Below are positions 8,577 to 17,530 of a stretch of 64,000 nucleotides of DNA, in pieces. The notes beneath the pieces were generated by a model. The model had not been told where the DNA came from, did no database searches, and saw only the letters and a list, made by a program, of their open reading frames with translations. The DNA lies in the NCBI GenBank assembly GCA_016720835.1, contig JADKJW010000007.1, positions 198,425 to 262,424 of the forward strand, written 5' to 3'. The stretch is from Ignavibacteria bacterium. GTDB taxonomy: Bacteria > Bacteroidota > Ignavibacteria > SZUA-365. How positions within the stretch are numbered: the stretch's first letter is position 1; the number at the start of each line of letters is the position of its first letter. A program made the position numbers and the translations under genes.

Positions 8577-9530
8577 ATGCCTGCGCGCCCGACCCTCGAC
8601 CACATCCTCGCCGCGGCGGAACGCATTCGCCCCTTCGCGCATCGCACGCCCGTCCTGACCTGCGCCGGCATCGACGCGATGTGCGGCGCGTCCCTCTTCT
8701 TCAAGTGCGAGAATTTTCAGAAGGTCGGCGCCTTCAAGTTCCGCGGGGCCGCGAACACCGTGTTTTCGCTGACGGATGACGAGGCGGCGCGGGGCGTCGT
8801 GACGCACTCCAGCGGGAACCACGCGGCCGCGCTCGCGCTCGCGGCGAGGCTGCGAGGATGCACGGCGCGCATCGTGATGCCCTCCAACGCGCCGGCGATC
8901 AAGAAGGCGGCCGTCGCGGAATACGGCGGCATCGTCACCTACTGCGCGCCGACCCTCGAGGCGCGCGAGACCGCCACCGCCGCGCTGATCGCCGAACACG
9001 GCTGCGTCCTCGTGCACCCCTACGACGACGCGCGCATCATCGCCGGGCAGGGGACCGCCGCCCTCGAGCTTCTCCGGGAGCAGCCGGAGCTCGACCTCGT
9101 CATGGCGCCCGTCGGCGGCGGCGGGCTGCTGAGCGGCACCGCCATCGCCGTCACGGAGCTGTCGCCGCGCACGCGCGTCATCGCCGCGGAACCGGAGCGC
9201 GCGGACGACGCGCACCGCTCGCTGCGGGAGAAACGCATCGTGCCGTCCGTCGATCCGGACACCATCGCAGACGGCCTCCTGACCTCGCTCGGCGAACAGA
9301 CCTTCCCGATCATCCTCGCGCGCGTCGAGCGCATCGTGCTCGTGTCGGAGCGGGGTATCGTCGCCGCGATGCGGCACATCTGGGAGCGCATGAAAATCAT
9401 CGTCGAGCCGTCCGCCGCCGTGCCGCTGGGCGCCATTCTGGAACAGCGGATCGATGTATCCGGAATGCGTGTCGGCATCATCCTTTCCGGAGGCAACGTG
9501 GACATGGAGAAGCTGCCATGGAATGTCTGA
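8577..9530 (+). CDS. PLP-dependent threonine/serine dehydratase family enzyme
   Basis: 317 residues, fold type II PLP enzyme without a C-terminal ACT regulatory domain. The PLP lysine is K54 in the FKFRGAANT motif; SSGNHAAALA and the phosphate-binding glycine loop PVGGGGLLSG follow. Length and motifs fit catabolic threonine ammonia-lyase, serine racemase or threo-3-hydroxyaspartate ammonia-lyase; these cannot be separated by motif. It starts three bases after the response regulator, so it may be co-transcribed with it. Confidence 0.85.
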   Translation: MPARPTLDHILAAAERIRPFAHRTPVLTCAGIDAMCGASLFFKCENFQKVGAFKFRGAANTVFSLTDDEAARGVVTHSSGNHAAALALAARLRGCTARIVMPSNAPAIKKAAVAEYGGIVTYCAPTLEARETATAALIAEHGCVLVHPYDDARIIAGQGTAALELLREQPELDLVMAPVGGGGLLSGTAIAVTELSPRTRVIAAEPERADDAHRSLREKRIVPSVDPDTIADGLLTSLGEQTFPIILARVERIVLVSERGIVAAMRHIWERMKIIVEPSAAVPLGAILEQRIDVSGMRVGIILSGGNVDMEKLPWNV

Positions 9531-9572
9531 TCGCCGACATCGCGATCCTTTCGCGGGCTGCGGGAGTGCGCC

Positions 9573-10127
9573 ATGCGTGAGGACCTCACCGACGGGCGCG
9601 TGACGATACGCGCCTATCGCATGAGCGACATTCCGCTCCTCTGCGACGCCGTGCTCGAGTCGCACACGGAGCTGTCGCGCTGGCTGCCCTGGTGTCAGCC
9701 GGGGTACTCCGCCGCCGACAGCGCGGCGTGGGTGGTCAGCCGCGGGGACGATTGGGGGAAGTCCGTGGAATACAGCTTCGTCATTTGCGACGCGATGGAC
9801 CATCGCTTCCTCGGCGCGGTCGGTCTCAACCGTCTCGATCTTCCGAATCGCACAGGCAATCTCGGCTGGTGGGTGCGGAGTTCCGCGACCGGGAGGGGCG
9901 TTGCAACGGCCGCGGCGCAGCTCTGCGCGCAGTTCGGCTTCGAGGACGCGGGTCTCGACCGCATCGAGATCATCTGCGCCACGTCGAATTTTCCGTCCAT
10001 CCGCGTGGCGGAAAAACTCGGGGCCGCGCGCGAGGCGCTGCTGCGCAAGCGCATCGTCATCAACAACCAGACCCACGACGCACTGCTCTTCGCCCTCCTG
10101 CGCGGGGAGTTGCACGCCCTGCCATGA
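9573..10127 (+). CDS. GNAT acetyltransferase, RimJ/RimL type
   Basis: 184 residues. It shows the RimJ/RimL layout: an N-terminal VTIRAYRMSDIP strand, the acetyl-CoA-binding region around GVATAAAQLCAQFGFED, and IEIICATSNFPSIRVAEKLG near the end. Proteins of this type N-acetylate ribosomal proteins or small molecules; the substrate here is unknown. It lies 42 bases after the dehydratase gene. Confidence 0.85.
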   Translation: MREDLTDGRVTIRAYRMSDIPLLCDAVLESHTELSRWLPWCQPGYSAADSAAWVVSRGDDWGKSVEYSFVICDAMDHRFLGAVGLNRLDLPNRTGNLGWWVRSSATGRGVATAAAQLCAQFGFEDAGLDRIEIICATSNFPSIRVAEKLGAAREALLRKRIVINNQTHDALLFALLRGELHALP

Positions 10128-10302
10128 CGCCGCGATGCGTGTATCTCGAACGGACAGATGCTTCGCTTCCCCCTTCGCTCCTGCGGAGCTTCGAAGGACA
10201 CGTCGTTCAGCATGACGGAGACCTGTTCCCGTCCCGCATCTTTCACCTGTCACCATCCACCTGTCACCTTCACCCTTCACCCTTCAACATTCACCCTCCC
10301 CC
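10128..10302. repeat. Intergenic spacer with short CACCTGTCACC / TTCACCCTTCACCC repeats
   Basis: Bases 10248-10296 are made of near-tandem copies of CACCTGTCACC and TTCACCC. Before them, 10140-10215 holds a GC-rich stretch without a coding signal. No terminator is clear. Confidence 0.5.
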
Positions 10303-11016
10303 ATGCATTACCGCGCACTCTTCTTCGACGCCGACGACACCCTTTTCGACTACCCCGCGGCCGAGAAGGCGGCCTTGCAGCAATGCGTCCTGCAGTTCGG
10401 CATCGATGCGCGGATGGAGACGCTGCTCGCGTCGTACCGCGCGCACAATGCCGCGGTGTGGCAGGCCTTCGAGCGCGGCGAACTGAGCCAGCGCGAACTG
10501 CGCGTCGAGCGCTTCCGCCGTCTCGCGCGCGAGCTTCCGATGCCCGGACTGGAGCTGGAGGAACTGAGTGACGCCTACCTGCAGGCGCTCTCGGGACAAT
10601 CGCATGTGTATGACGGGGCTGAGACGTTCATCGCCGAACTCGCCGCCCTCGCGCCCCTGGCCATCGTGACCAACGGCATCGCGGCAGTGCAGCGCGGGCG
10701 CTTTGCGCTGGCGCCGTTCATGGAGCACTTCTCGGCGGTGGTGATCTCCGAAGAAGCCGGGTTCGCGAAACCCGACCCCCGGATCTTCGACGGGGCCCTC
10801 GACGCGCTCGGGGTCACCGCCGCGGACGTCCTCTTCATCGGCGACGGCGTCTCGAGCGACATGGCCGCCGCCCGGAACGCCGGCATGGATTTCTGCTGGT
10901 ACAATCCCGCGGGCCTGCCTGTTCCCGACGGACATGCCCCGCGATTCATCGCGCGGGACTACAACGAAATCCGTGTCCATCTCGGACTGATCCCATGTCC
11001 ATCCACAACGTCCTGA
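10303..11016 (+). CDS. yjjG: HAD hydrolase, YjjG/YfnB-type pyrimidine nucleotidase
   Basis: 237 residues with all four HAD motifs: FFDADDTLFDY (nucleophile and acid aspartates), TNG at motif II, KPDPRIF with the lysine of motif III, and FIGDGVSSDM of motif IV. The alpha-helical cap and N-terminal sequence match the YjjG family, which removes phosphate from non-canonical pyrimidine nucleotides such as dUMP. It overlaps the next gene by 22 bases, so the two are probably co-transcribed. Confidence 0.8.
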   Translation: MHYRALFFDADDTLFDYPAAEKAALQQCVLQFGIDARMETLLASYRAHNAAVWQAFERGELSQRELRVERFRRLARELPMPGLELEELSDAYLQALSGQSHVYDGAETFIAELAALAPLAIVTNGIAAVQRGRFALAPFMEHFSAVVISEEAGFAKPDPRIFDGALDALGVTAADVLFIGDGVSSDMAAARNAGMDFCWYNPAGLPVPDGHAPRFIARDYNEIRVHLGLIPCPSTTS

Positions 11017-11759
11017 TCCTTGGCGCCTCGCGCGGAATCGGCCGGGCGCTCGCCATCGAATACGCGACGCGCGGTTGCGCGCTTGCGCTTGCTGCCAGGG
11101 ATGTTGACGCCCTCCGCGAATTGACTCGCGAACTCGGGAAACAGGGTGGAAAAATCGTGTACCATCGCTGCGATGTTGCCGATCGCGCGCAGGTGCATGC
11201 CACGGTGGAGCATGCGAAGAAGGCGCTGGGACGCATCGATCTCGCCATCCTCAATGCGGGAGTCGGGGAGCCCGGCTGGGTGGACGGCATGGATGCAGGC
11301 GGCGTCGAGACCGTGTTCGGTGTCAACACCCTCGGAATCGTCTACGGACTCGAAGCCCTCGTGCCTCTCATGAAAAAGCAGGGCGGCGGCATCATCGCGG
11401 GCGTGTCGAGTCTGGCGGACGCTCGCGGCTACCCCGGCTCCGCCGCGTACTGCGCCAGCAAGGCTGCCGCATCCACGTTCCTGGAATCCGCTCGCATCGA
11501 ACTGCGCGGCAGCGGCATACGGGTGGTCACGGTGCGTCCCGGCTTCGTGCGCACGGACATGACGGCGAAAAACGAATTTCACATGCCCTTCCTGCTCGAA
11601 CCCGCGAAGGCCGCGCGCATCATCCGCCGGCGCATCGCGATGGGCCTCGGCGTCGTGCAGTTCCCCTGGCCCGTCGTGTTCGCCACCCGCCTCGCGCGCA
11701 TCGCGCCGAATTTTCTCTTCGATCGTCTCCTTCGTGCAGCCCGGCGTCGCGGGGAGTAG
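10995..11759 (+). CDS. Short-chain dehydrogenase/reductase (SDR)
   Basis: 254 residues, classical SDR. The NAD(P)-binding motif is GASRGIGRA, followed by ILNAGVG, the catalytic serine in GVSSLAD, and the YxxxK motif in SAAYCASKAA. The C-terminal region (IIRRRIAMGLGVVQFPWP) fits the group acting on lipid- or polyketide-like substrates, but the substrate is not recognisable. It overlaps the HAD gene upstream. Confidence 0.85.
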   Translation: MSIHNVLILGASRGIGRALAIEYATRGCALALAARDVDALRELTRELGKQGGKIVYHRCDVADRAQVHATVEHAKKALGRIDLAILNAGVGEPGWVDGMDAGGVETVFGVNTLGIVYGLEALVPLMKKQGGGIIAGVSSLADARGYPGSAAYCASKAAASTFLESARIELRGSGIRVVTVRPGFVRTDMTAKNEFHMPFLLEPAKAARIIRRRIAMGLGVVQFPWPVVFATRLARIAPNFLFDRLLRAARRRGE

Positions 11760-11826
11760 CGACACGACACGGGGACGCGGTGACACGGGGACGCGGGGAC
11801 ACATCCCAATCCGCAATCCGAAATTC

Positions 11827-11860
11827 TTGATTCCCCGTTCTCCCGCCCTTTCAGTATGTT
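11827..11860 (+). promoter_or_regulatory. Candidate promoter, TTGATT-N22-TATGTT
   Basis: A TTGATT box at 11827-11832 and TATGTT at 11855-11860 lie 56 bases before the dehydrogenase start. The -7-like TATGTT recurs upstream of other genes in the window (5633, 24712, 63734). This is a by-eye match to the Bacteroidota-type promoter only. Confidence 0.3.
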
Positions 11861-11915
11861 GCAGAGGCAAGCGCCTTCTGCGCGCAACCGATTCATCACA
11901 AAGGAAAGCGAATCT

Positions 11916-13097
11916 ATGAAACGCACCATCGTCGCAATGCCGGGGGACGGCATCGGAAAGATCGTCCTCCCCGAAGCGATACGCGTCCTCGACGCCGCGG
12001 GATTTGACGCGGACTACGTCAATGGCGACATCGGCTGGGATTTCTGGTGCTCGGAGGGCAACGCCCTGCCGCAGCGCACCATCGACCTCCTCGCCGAGCA
12101 CAAGGTGGGGCTCTTCGGCGCCATCACGTCGAAGCCGAAGAACAAGGCCGCCTCGGAACTCGCGCCGGAACTGCAGGGAAAGGGCTACACCTACTACAGC
12201 CCGATCGTGACCATGCGCCAGCACTTCGACCTCGACATCTGCATTCGCCCCTGCAAATCCTTCACGGGCAACCCGCTCAACTTCATCCGCCGCGCGGCGG
12301 ACGGCGGCGTCGAAGAGCCGATGGTCGACACGGTGATCTTCCGCCAGAACACCGAATGCCTCTACTGCGGCGTCGAGTGGACCAACCCTCCGAAAAACGT
12401 GCGCGACGCCCTCGACTCGCATCCCCGCATGAAAGCCTTCGCGAACGTGCCGGGCGAGGACCTCGCCGTCTCCACCCGCATCTTCACGCGCAATGCCTGC
12501 AGGCGCATCGTGCGCGCGGCCTTCGAGCACGCGAAGAAGTTCGGCTACAAATCGGTGACCATCTGCGAGAAACCGAACGTGATCCGCGAGACCTCGGGCA
12601 TGATGGAAGCGGAAGCCGCCATCATCGCGAAGGAGTATCCCGGCATCGCGCTCTGGTCCACCAACATCGACGCGCAGATGATGTGGCTCACCAAGAATCC
12701 CGAAGACTACGGCGTCCTCGTCGCGGGCAACATGTTCGGCGACATCGTGTCCGACGGCTTCGCCGGACTGGTCGGCGGACTCGGCTTCGCGTGCAGCGCG
12801 AATCTCGGAAGGGAAGTTGCGGTGTTCGAACCGACGCACGGCTCGGCGCCGAAGTACGAAACCCTCGATCCCTCCATCGTCAATCCCATCGCCATGATCC
12901 TCAGCGGCTGCATGATGCTCGATCATCTCGGCGAGACCGCGAAGGCCGACCGCATCCGCGCCGCCATCGCCGCCGTGGTGGCGGAGGGGAAGGTGCGCTG
13001 CTACGACATGCTCAAGCTCACGGGCGGAGCGGATGTGTTCTCCAAGGGCGCGGCAACGACGCAGCAGATGACCGACGCGATCATCGCGAAGATGTAA
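11916..13097 (+). CDS. Isocitrate/isopropylmalate dehydrogenase family enzyme
   Basis: 393 residues from the ATG at 11916, preceded by AAGGAAAG; an in-frame ATG at 11856 would add 20 residues without family support. The sequence has the NAD-linked beta-decarboxylating dehydrogenase signatures: PGDGIGK at the start, RQNTECLYCGVEW in place of the usual RENTE loop, and AGNMFGDIVSDGFAGLVGG with the metal-binding aspartates. It likely oxidises isocitrate or 3-isopropylmalate. No leu genes are nearby, and the citrate lyase genes 4 kb downstream make a TCA-related role attractive, but that is inference. Confidence 0.8.
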   Translation: MKRTIVAMPGDGIGKIVLPEAIRVLDAAGFDADYVNGDIGWDFWCSEGNALPQRTIDLLAEHKVGLFGAITSKPKNKAASELAPELQGKGYTYYSPIVTMRQHFDLDICIRPCKSFTGNPLNFIRRAADGGVEEPMVDTVIFRQNTECLYCGVEWTNPPKNVRDALDSHPRMKAFANVPGEDLAVSTRIFTRNACRRIVRAAFEHAKKFGYKSVTICEKPNVIRETSGMMEAEAAIIAKEYPGIALWSTNIDAQMMWLTKNPEDYGVLVAGNMFGDIVSDGFAGLVGGLGFACSANLGREVAVFEPTHGSAPKYETLDPSIVNPIAMILSGCMMLDHLGETAKADRIRAAIAAVVAEGKVRCYDMLKLTGGADVFSKGAATTQQMTDAIIAKM

Positions 13098-13141
13098 CGG
13101 ACCGCGCGCGCGGACGTCAACGCGCGCGATGTGGCAAAACA

Positions 13142-13169
13142 GAAGGGCGCGGATCGTTCCGCGCCCTTC
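13142..13169. terminator. Bidirectional terminator hairpin between convergent genes
   Basis: A perfect 12-bp stem (GAAGGGCGCGGA / TCCGCGCCCTTC) with loop TCGT. The minus strand continues into TGTTTTG, so it best serves the leftward gene, and it can also stop the dehydrogenase transcript. Confidence 0.75.
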
Positions 13170-13218
13170 GCAATTCACCCCGGCCCTGTCGTCCCGGTCA
13201 CGGCGCTTCCCCGCGGAA

Positions 13219-15495
13219 TTATTGCTTGATCACCAGCACGTTGAACTGCGCGCCGACGGGGATGGCGGTGTTGATCTCGTTGATGATGGCCCACTTCGAC
13301 CCCGTGTAATACACGCCGATGGGGTTGGGATTGTAAATGCTCCCGGTCCCAAGCCGCTGGGTGACGATGAGGATCGCGTTCGCGTCGCCGTCGCACATCG
13401 CGTTGTCGATCTGTGTGCCGTTCGTGGCGTATGCGTTCCCCGAGCTGGCGGTGTGGACGAAGGCGGCCTTGCTGCTCCCCGTGAGCTTGATCGCGCCGTT
13501 GACGATTTCCAGGGCGGTTCCGTTGCCTCCGCCGGTGAACGCTGCCCGGACGCCGGCGCCCGAGGTGCCGCCCGTCTCTCCCACGACGCCGATACCGTTC
13601 GGTGTCGTGCCATACACGCCATATCCGCTGCCGTTCTGTGAACCGTAGACTCCGACGCCGGTGCCCGAATTGCCGTTATTTTCCCCACGCACGCCGGCCG
13701 AGAAACTGCCCGCGGCCACCGGGACGACGCGACCCAGCACACCGGCGGCATTGGGAGAGCCGGATGTCGTTTCACCGAGCACGCCGTTTGTGACCCCCGC
13801 CGTGGCGGTGTTCAGACCGCGCACGCCCGCGCCTGTTCCCGGAGTGGTCCCCTCGATCGCATGGTTCGCGTTCGCGTTGTTGGTGATTTCGAAGACGCCC
13901 GCCGTGCCGCCGGAACTGCTGCCGCGCACGCCGTCCGCACCGCTGCTGCCCATGCCGTACAGTCCGGCATGACTGGGACTGTAGGAGACGCCCGCGGTGC
14001 CGTACGCCGCGTCGCTGAAGCCGCTGACGCCCGACCCGATGGAGAACGTGGAACCGCCGGCGGGGATGGTCACCGTGCTGCCGAAGACTCCCGAACCCTG
14101 CGCGTTGCCGCGGCCGCGGACGCCGTGCCCGTGCGCGCTCACGCCCTCGACGCCGTTGGAGGCGGCTGCCGACGCCGTCTCGCCGTACAGGGTGCTGGCG
14201 ATCGTCGTGGTGTTGGTGTTCAGGAAATACCCCGTGCGGCCCGACCCCGTATTGGTGAGCGCGAACATGTCCGGACTCGTGCCGGCCGTTGAAGTGTACG
14301 GAAAGGTCAGTCCGCCTCCGCCGCCCGGCGCGGACCAGACGACGCCGGATCCGTCGAAACTCAACACCTGACCGCTCGACGCGCCGGCACTGCTGAGCTT
14401 CGCGGTCGTCACGGCCCCGTTCGCGAGCTGCGTGGTGCCGATGCCGCCGTCCTTGACATTGACGGTGGCGGTGGGTCCGCCGCCGTTGCTGACATCGAGG
14501 GTGTTGTTCGTCGACTGCACGGTCTGTACGCCGCCCGCCGCGGGAGTGACCCAGACGAGATTCGTGCCGTTGAAGGCGAGATGCTGTCCGCTCGTCGCGC
14601 CCGCGGAGCTGAGCTTCTGCAACGTCACCGCGGCATTGGCGAGCTGCGCCGTGCCGATGCCGCCGTCCTTCACGGTGACGGTGGTCGTCGGTCCTGCGGG
14701 GTTGGTGATGTCGAGGGCGGCGTTGCCGGTCTGCAGCGTCTGTATGCCCGTGCTTCCTCCCGATGCCGCGATCGTGACGGCATTGCCGGCGGGCGTGAGG
14801 GTGATCCCGCTGCCCGCGGTCAGCGTGACGGCGTCGCGCAAGGTTGTGGCGCCGACCGTCACGCTTTTCACGACCTGATTCGGCGCGATGCCGAGATTGG
14901 CCGTCGGACCGTTCGGATTCGTGATGGAGAGCGATCCGTCGGTGGACTGCACGCCCTGGATGCCGGTGCCGCCGCCGCCGGTAGAACTGATGGTGAAGGC
15001 CGTGCCGCTGTTGGTGATCGTCGTGCCGCCGCCGCCCTGCAGCGTCAGCGTGCCCTGCTGTCCGTTGACGCTGCGCACGATGCCCGTCGCGGACGGCGCC
15101 AGCGCGTCGGCCACGTCGGCCGCCGCCGCGCGCAGCGCGTACGGCACGGCGCTGAGGGGCGTGCGCGGCACCAGTTCAGTCCCGCCGTCCACCGTCACGC
15201 CGAGGAAGTACCCGCGGTCGAAGGAGACGAGCACGGGAATCGGAGTGACGGATCCGATGATCGCGTTGAACAGGCCTTTGACCACGACCACGGTCTGCGT
15301 CTCGGTGTAGATCGGCGTGGACGCGCTGGCGTTGTCGTACAGGCTCATGAGCAGCGTGTGATTGCCGTCCGCGATGAACGTTCCCGCGGCGTCGGTCAGC
15401 ACGCCCTGATAGCTTATCGTGCGCGGCACCTGGCCGGATGCGACGGCAGTCAGCGCGATGATCATGAGGACGGCAAGGGCATGGACTCGTTTCAT
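13219..15495 (-). CDS. Large secreted repeat protein, tail-fibre/adhesin-like
   Basis: 758 residues with signal peptide MKRVHALAVLMIIALTAVASG. An N-terminal domain beginning PRTISYQGVLTDAAG is followed by three similar modules of about 75 residues (GIQ.VQST.. LDVSN.GGPTATV, VKDGGIGTTQLANGAVT, GASSGQVLSFDG) like phage tail or trimeric adhesin repeats. A Gly/Asn-rich beta region comes next. The C-terminus (NPNPIGVYYTGSKWAI ... PVGAQFNVLVIK) is a distinct small domain found at the end of such proteins. No T9SS sorting domain is seen. It lies 75 bases downstream of a small T9SS protein gene on the same strand. A surface adhesive or structural role is inferred. Confidence 0.7.
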   Translation of the reverse strand: MKRVHALAVLMIIALTAVASGQVPRTISYQGVLTDAAGTFIADGNHTLLMSLYDNASASTPIYTETQTVVVVKGLFNAIIGSVTPIPVLVSFDRGYFLGVTVDGGTELVPRTPLSAVPYALRAAAADVADALAPSATGIVRSVNGQQGTLTLQGGGGTTITNSGTAFTISSTGGGGTGIQGVQSTDGSLSITNPNGPTANLGIAPNQVVKSVTVGATTLRDAVTLTAGSGITLTPAGNAVTIAASGGSTGIQTLQTGNAALDITNPAGPTTTVTVKDGGIGTAQLANAAVTLQKLSSAGATSGQHLAFNGTNLVWVTPAAGGVQTVQSTNNTLDVSNGGGPTATVNVKDGGIGTTQLANGAVTTAKLSSAGASSGQVLSFDGSGVVWSAPGGGGGLTFPYTSTAGTSPDMFALTNTGSGRTGYFLNTNTTTIASTLYGETASAAASNGVEGVSAHGHGVRGRGNAQGSGVFGSTVTIPAGGSTFSIGSGVSGFSDAAYGTAGVSYSPSHAGLYGMGSSGADGVRGSSSGGTAGVFEITNNANANHAIEGTTPGTGAGVRGLNTATAGVTNGVLGETTSGSPNAAGVLGRVVPVAAGSFSAGVRGENNGNSGTGVGVYGSQNGSGYGVYGTTPNGIGVVGETGGTSGAGVRAAFTGGGNGTALEIVNGAIKLTGSSKAAFVHTASSGNAYATNGTQIDNAMCDGDANAILIVTQRLGTGSIYNPNPIGVYYTGSKWAIINEINTAIPVGAQFNVLVIKQ

Positions 15496-15570
15496 GGAGA
15501 CTCCGGAACAAGTGAAGATCGAATGGAGGGTATTCTGAGGCGCGTGCGCACCTGCCGCGCAGTCAGCGGG

Positions 15571-16092
15571 CTATTTCGCGATCAGCAGCGGAACGAGGCT
15601 CTGCCCGCCGTTGAAACGCGCGACGAGCAGATACCTGCCGCTGGGCAATCCTTCCGCGGCGATGGTGAATCGCGCGTTGCCGGGTGTCTGGAAGCCTTCA
15701 TCGCGCGCGAAAACGAGGCGTCCGGAAATGTCGAACATGAGAAGCGTGAGAAAGCCGCTTTCGTGAAAATCTGCGGAAATGCTCGTCACGCTCGAGAATG
15801 GATTGGGGGACGCGGAGCCGAGACGCATCCCGGAAGGGGCGTTCTCCATGCCGTCGACGGCCGACGGCAGTTCCTTCGCGAGCACGGAGTACCAGAACCC
15901 CAGTCCGGCCTGCGTGGCTCCGGTGGCGCGGCCGATAACCGGTTGGCCGACGCTTCCCTTGAGGACGATGCCCGCCCGCGTGCTCGATGCGGCGCCGGCG
16001 GAAATGACCGATGCGCGCAGGACCTGCGCCTGTGCGCCGACGGCGATGGCGGAGAACAACACGACGACTGCGACAACGGAATATCTATGCAT
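15571..16092 (-). CDS. Small T9SS type A sorting-domain protein
   Basis: 173 residues. Signal peptide MHRYSVVAVVVLFSAIAVGAQAQ; a short middle part with GSVGQPVIGRATG and AGLGFWYSV, a pattern seen in many FCB-group proteins that precede surface proteins; then a sorting domain with ASPNPFSSVTSISADF and LPSGRYLLVARF. Hardly any space is left for an enzymatic domain. It is followed by the large adhesin-like gene on the same strand and may assist or accompany it at the surface. Function unknown. Confidence 0.75.
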   Translation of the reverse strand: MHRYSVVAVVVLFSAIAVGAQAQVLRASVISAGAASSTRAGIVLKGSVGQPVIGRATGATQAGLGFWYSVLAKELPSAVDGMENAPSGMRLGSASPNPFSSVTSISADFHESGFLTLLMFDISGRLVFARDEGFQTPGNARFTIAAEGLPSGRYLLVARFNGGQSLVPLLIAK

Positions 16093-16212
16093 GGCGGACC
16101 TCCTCTGTCGGAAGAATGGAAACAGGCCGGCAGTCGCGGAATGAAACTGCCGGTGCGAAAGGCGGACATTCTAGTTACAGAAAAGGCGCGAATAGTGCAA
16201 CTGCAGGCCGAG

Positions 16213-16231
16213 CCCGGGTATCGCACCCGGG
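16213..16231. terminator. Hairpin downstream of the cobalamin-binding gene
   Basis: CCCGGGT and ACCCGGG (7 bp) close an ATCGC loop. No U-run follows on the minus strand, so termination activity is uncertain. Confidence 0.35.
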
Positions 16232-16252
16232 GGCGCCAAGAGCGGAGAGGGA

Positions 16253-16891
16253 TCAGCCGGCGAGTGAATTCGCGGTGGTGACGGCTGTGACGGGACAGTC
16301 CGCAAAGCCGTGGACGTACGGCCGGAGAATGGATCGCAGCGCCGGACTGTCGATGCCGCCGACGATGATGCGTGTGCGCGGCGAGGCGGCCCCGATTTCC
16401 CGCGCCAGTTCCACCGTGCTGTCGAGACGGGGCAGCGTCCTGGCGATGAGACAGGCGAGCGCGGGCTGCATGCGGGCGGCGAGGGCGACGATATCTTCCT
16501 TCGGCACGGACTGCCCGAAGAAGCGCGTGCTCCACCCGTCCTCCTCCAGGAGATTCGAGAGAATCAGGCCGGCGATGTCGTGCTGCTCTCCCGGCACGCA
16601 GCCGACGAGCGCGATTCCCTTGGCCGAGGGTGCGGGGCGGATCGCGGACGCTTTGAACGCCACGACTTCGCGGATGATCTCCGTCGCGATGTGCTCCTCG
16701 GCGATGCTCAGTTCGTTCCGTTCCCAGCGGAAGCCGAGTTCCGCGAGCGCGCGCAGGACGATGTCGTTGTAGAATTCCCGGGCGCTGATCCCCTCCGCCT
16801 CCCACTGGCGCGCGAGATCGAAGCAGGCGCGGCGTTCGCCCGCGCACGCGACGTCGAGGAGGGCGTCGCGCCGTGCGTCAGGCGTCGTCAT
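16253..16891 (-). CDS. Stand-alone cobalamin (B12)-binding protein with CarH/LitR-type motif
   Basis: 212 residues from the ATG at 16891, which overlaps the upstream stop (ATGA). The helical cap contains W56-x9-E66-H67 (WERNELSIAEEH), the Wx9EH motif known from CarH/LitR photoreceptor domains, where the tryptophan and histidine meet the adenosyl group. The Rossmann part follows with GCVPGEQHDIAGL, whose H104 is the expected lower cobalt ligand, and IIVGGIDS. No MerR-type DNA-binding domain is present, so any output must be through a partner, possibly the unknown protein encoded immediately upstream. Light sensing is inference from the motif; a cobalamin-dependent sensor or corrinoid carrier are alternatives. 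Confidence 0.8.
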   Translation of the reverse strand: MTTPDARRDALLDVACAGERRACFDLARQWEAEGISAREFYNDIVLRALAELGFRWERNELSIAEEHIATEIIREVVAFKASAIRPAPSAKGIALVGCVPGEQHDIAGLILSNLLEEDGWSTRFFGQSVPKEDIVALAARMQPALACLIARTLPRLDSTVELAREIGAASPRTRIIVGGIDSPALRSILRPYVHGFADCPVTAVTTANSLAG

Positions 16892-17322
16892 GCCCCGCCC
16901 TCGCGTGTCCGGGAATTGTCCGCCTGGCGCAGGCCGCGCAACGCGGCGCTCACGATTTCGTTGGATGGCTCCGCGACGAAGGCGAGGGCGGCGCATTGGA
17001 AGGCCGAGAGCATCTTCGCGATGAAGGACGGAGGAAGCGCATGCGCGGCGAGGTAGGGACGCAGCCACGCGAGGTAATCGTGCAGGGCGCCCGGCAATCC
17101 GTATTTCACGCTCACATACAGGTTCTCGGCGAAAATCTTCGCGCACTCGGCGGCGATGCGCGCAGACGGGAGATCCCGCGCCGCAAAGTCCAGCTCGGCA
17201 TCGCGCGCGAGACGATCCCGCACCGAGGCGAGGATTTTCTCCCGCTCGCGGTGAAAGGCCTCGATATCGTCGGCGGTCACGGTCTCGAGAGTTGGAATCG
17301 CGTCGGCAACGTCCATGGGCAA
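16888..17322 (-). CDS. Unknown helical protein coupled to the cobalamin-binding protein
   Basis: 144 residues, no signal peptide or membrane segment, rich in predicted helix. Visible segments are FHREREKILASVRDRLARD, KIFAENLYVSVKYGLPGAL and DYLAWLRPYLAAHALPPSF. I do not recognise the family. Its stop codon overlaps the start of the B12-binding gene by four bases, so translation is coupled, and the two together resemble a sensor or regulator split over two polypeptides. It is transcribed divergently from the citrate lyase genes, with 208 bases between. Confidence 0.7.
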   Translation of the reverse strand: MPMDVADAIPTLETVTADDIEAFHREREKILASVRDRLARDAELDFAARDLPSARIAAECAKIFAENLYVSVKYGLPGALHDYLAWLRPYLAAHALPPSFIAKMLSAFQCAALAFVAEPSNEIVSAALRGLRQADNSRTREGGA

Positions 17323-17450
17323 TGCGTTTCGGAGTGTTCGTGATCAGGTTGCGTCTACGCATTGAACACCGTCATCACGCGGAAAAGTTTCGACCGGGGA
17401 TGAATGGCGCTCCGGGATTCGACGGACGTGTATATCCCGCCCGGAACTGG

Positions 17451-17458
17451 TATATTTG
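17451..17458 (+). promoter_or_regulatory. TATATTTG, candidate -7 element for the citrate lyase genes
   Basis: TATATTTG matches the Bacteroidota -7 consensus TAnnTTTG exactly and lies 73 bases before the CitD-CitE start, in the divergent spacer. No clear TTTG -33 box is seen at the expected distance. Confidence 0.35.
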
Positions 17459-17530
17459 TGGATGCGGAAATGCGCGCGCACCCGATGCGCCGACGCAGTA
17501 ATCCTTTCCCCGACATGAAGTGACATTCCC

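Noticed and set aside
7743..10280. 845-codon open frame on the minus strand
   Set aside because: It lies opposite a response regulator, a dehydratase and a GNAT gene with clear motifs; its translation is Arg/Asp/Gly-rich without structure, a GC-rich antisense shadow.
10959..13178. 739-codon minus-strand frame
   Set aside because: Antisense to the SDR and isocitrate/isopropylmalate dehydrogenase genes, both with intact catalytic motifs; composition is shadow-like.
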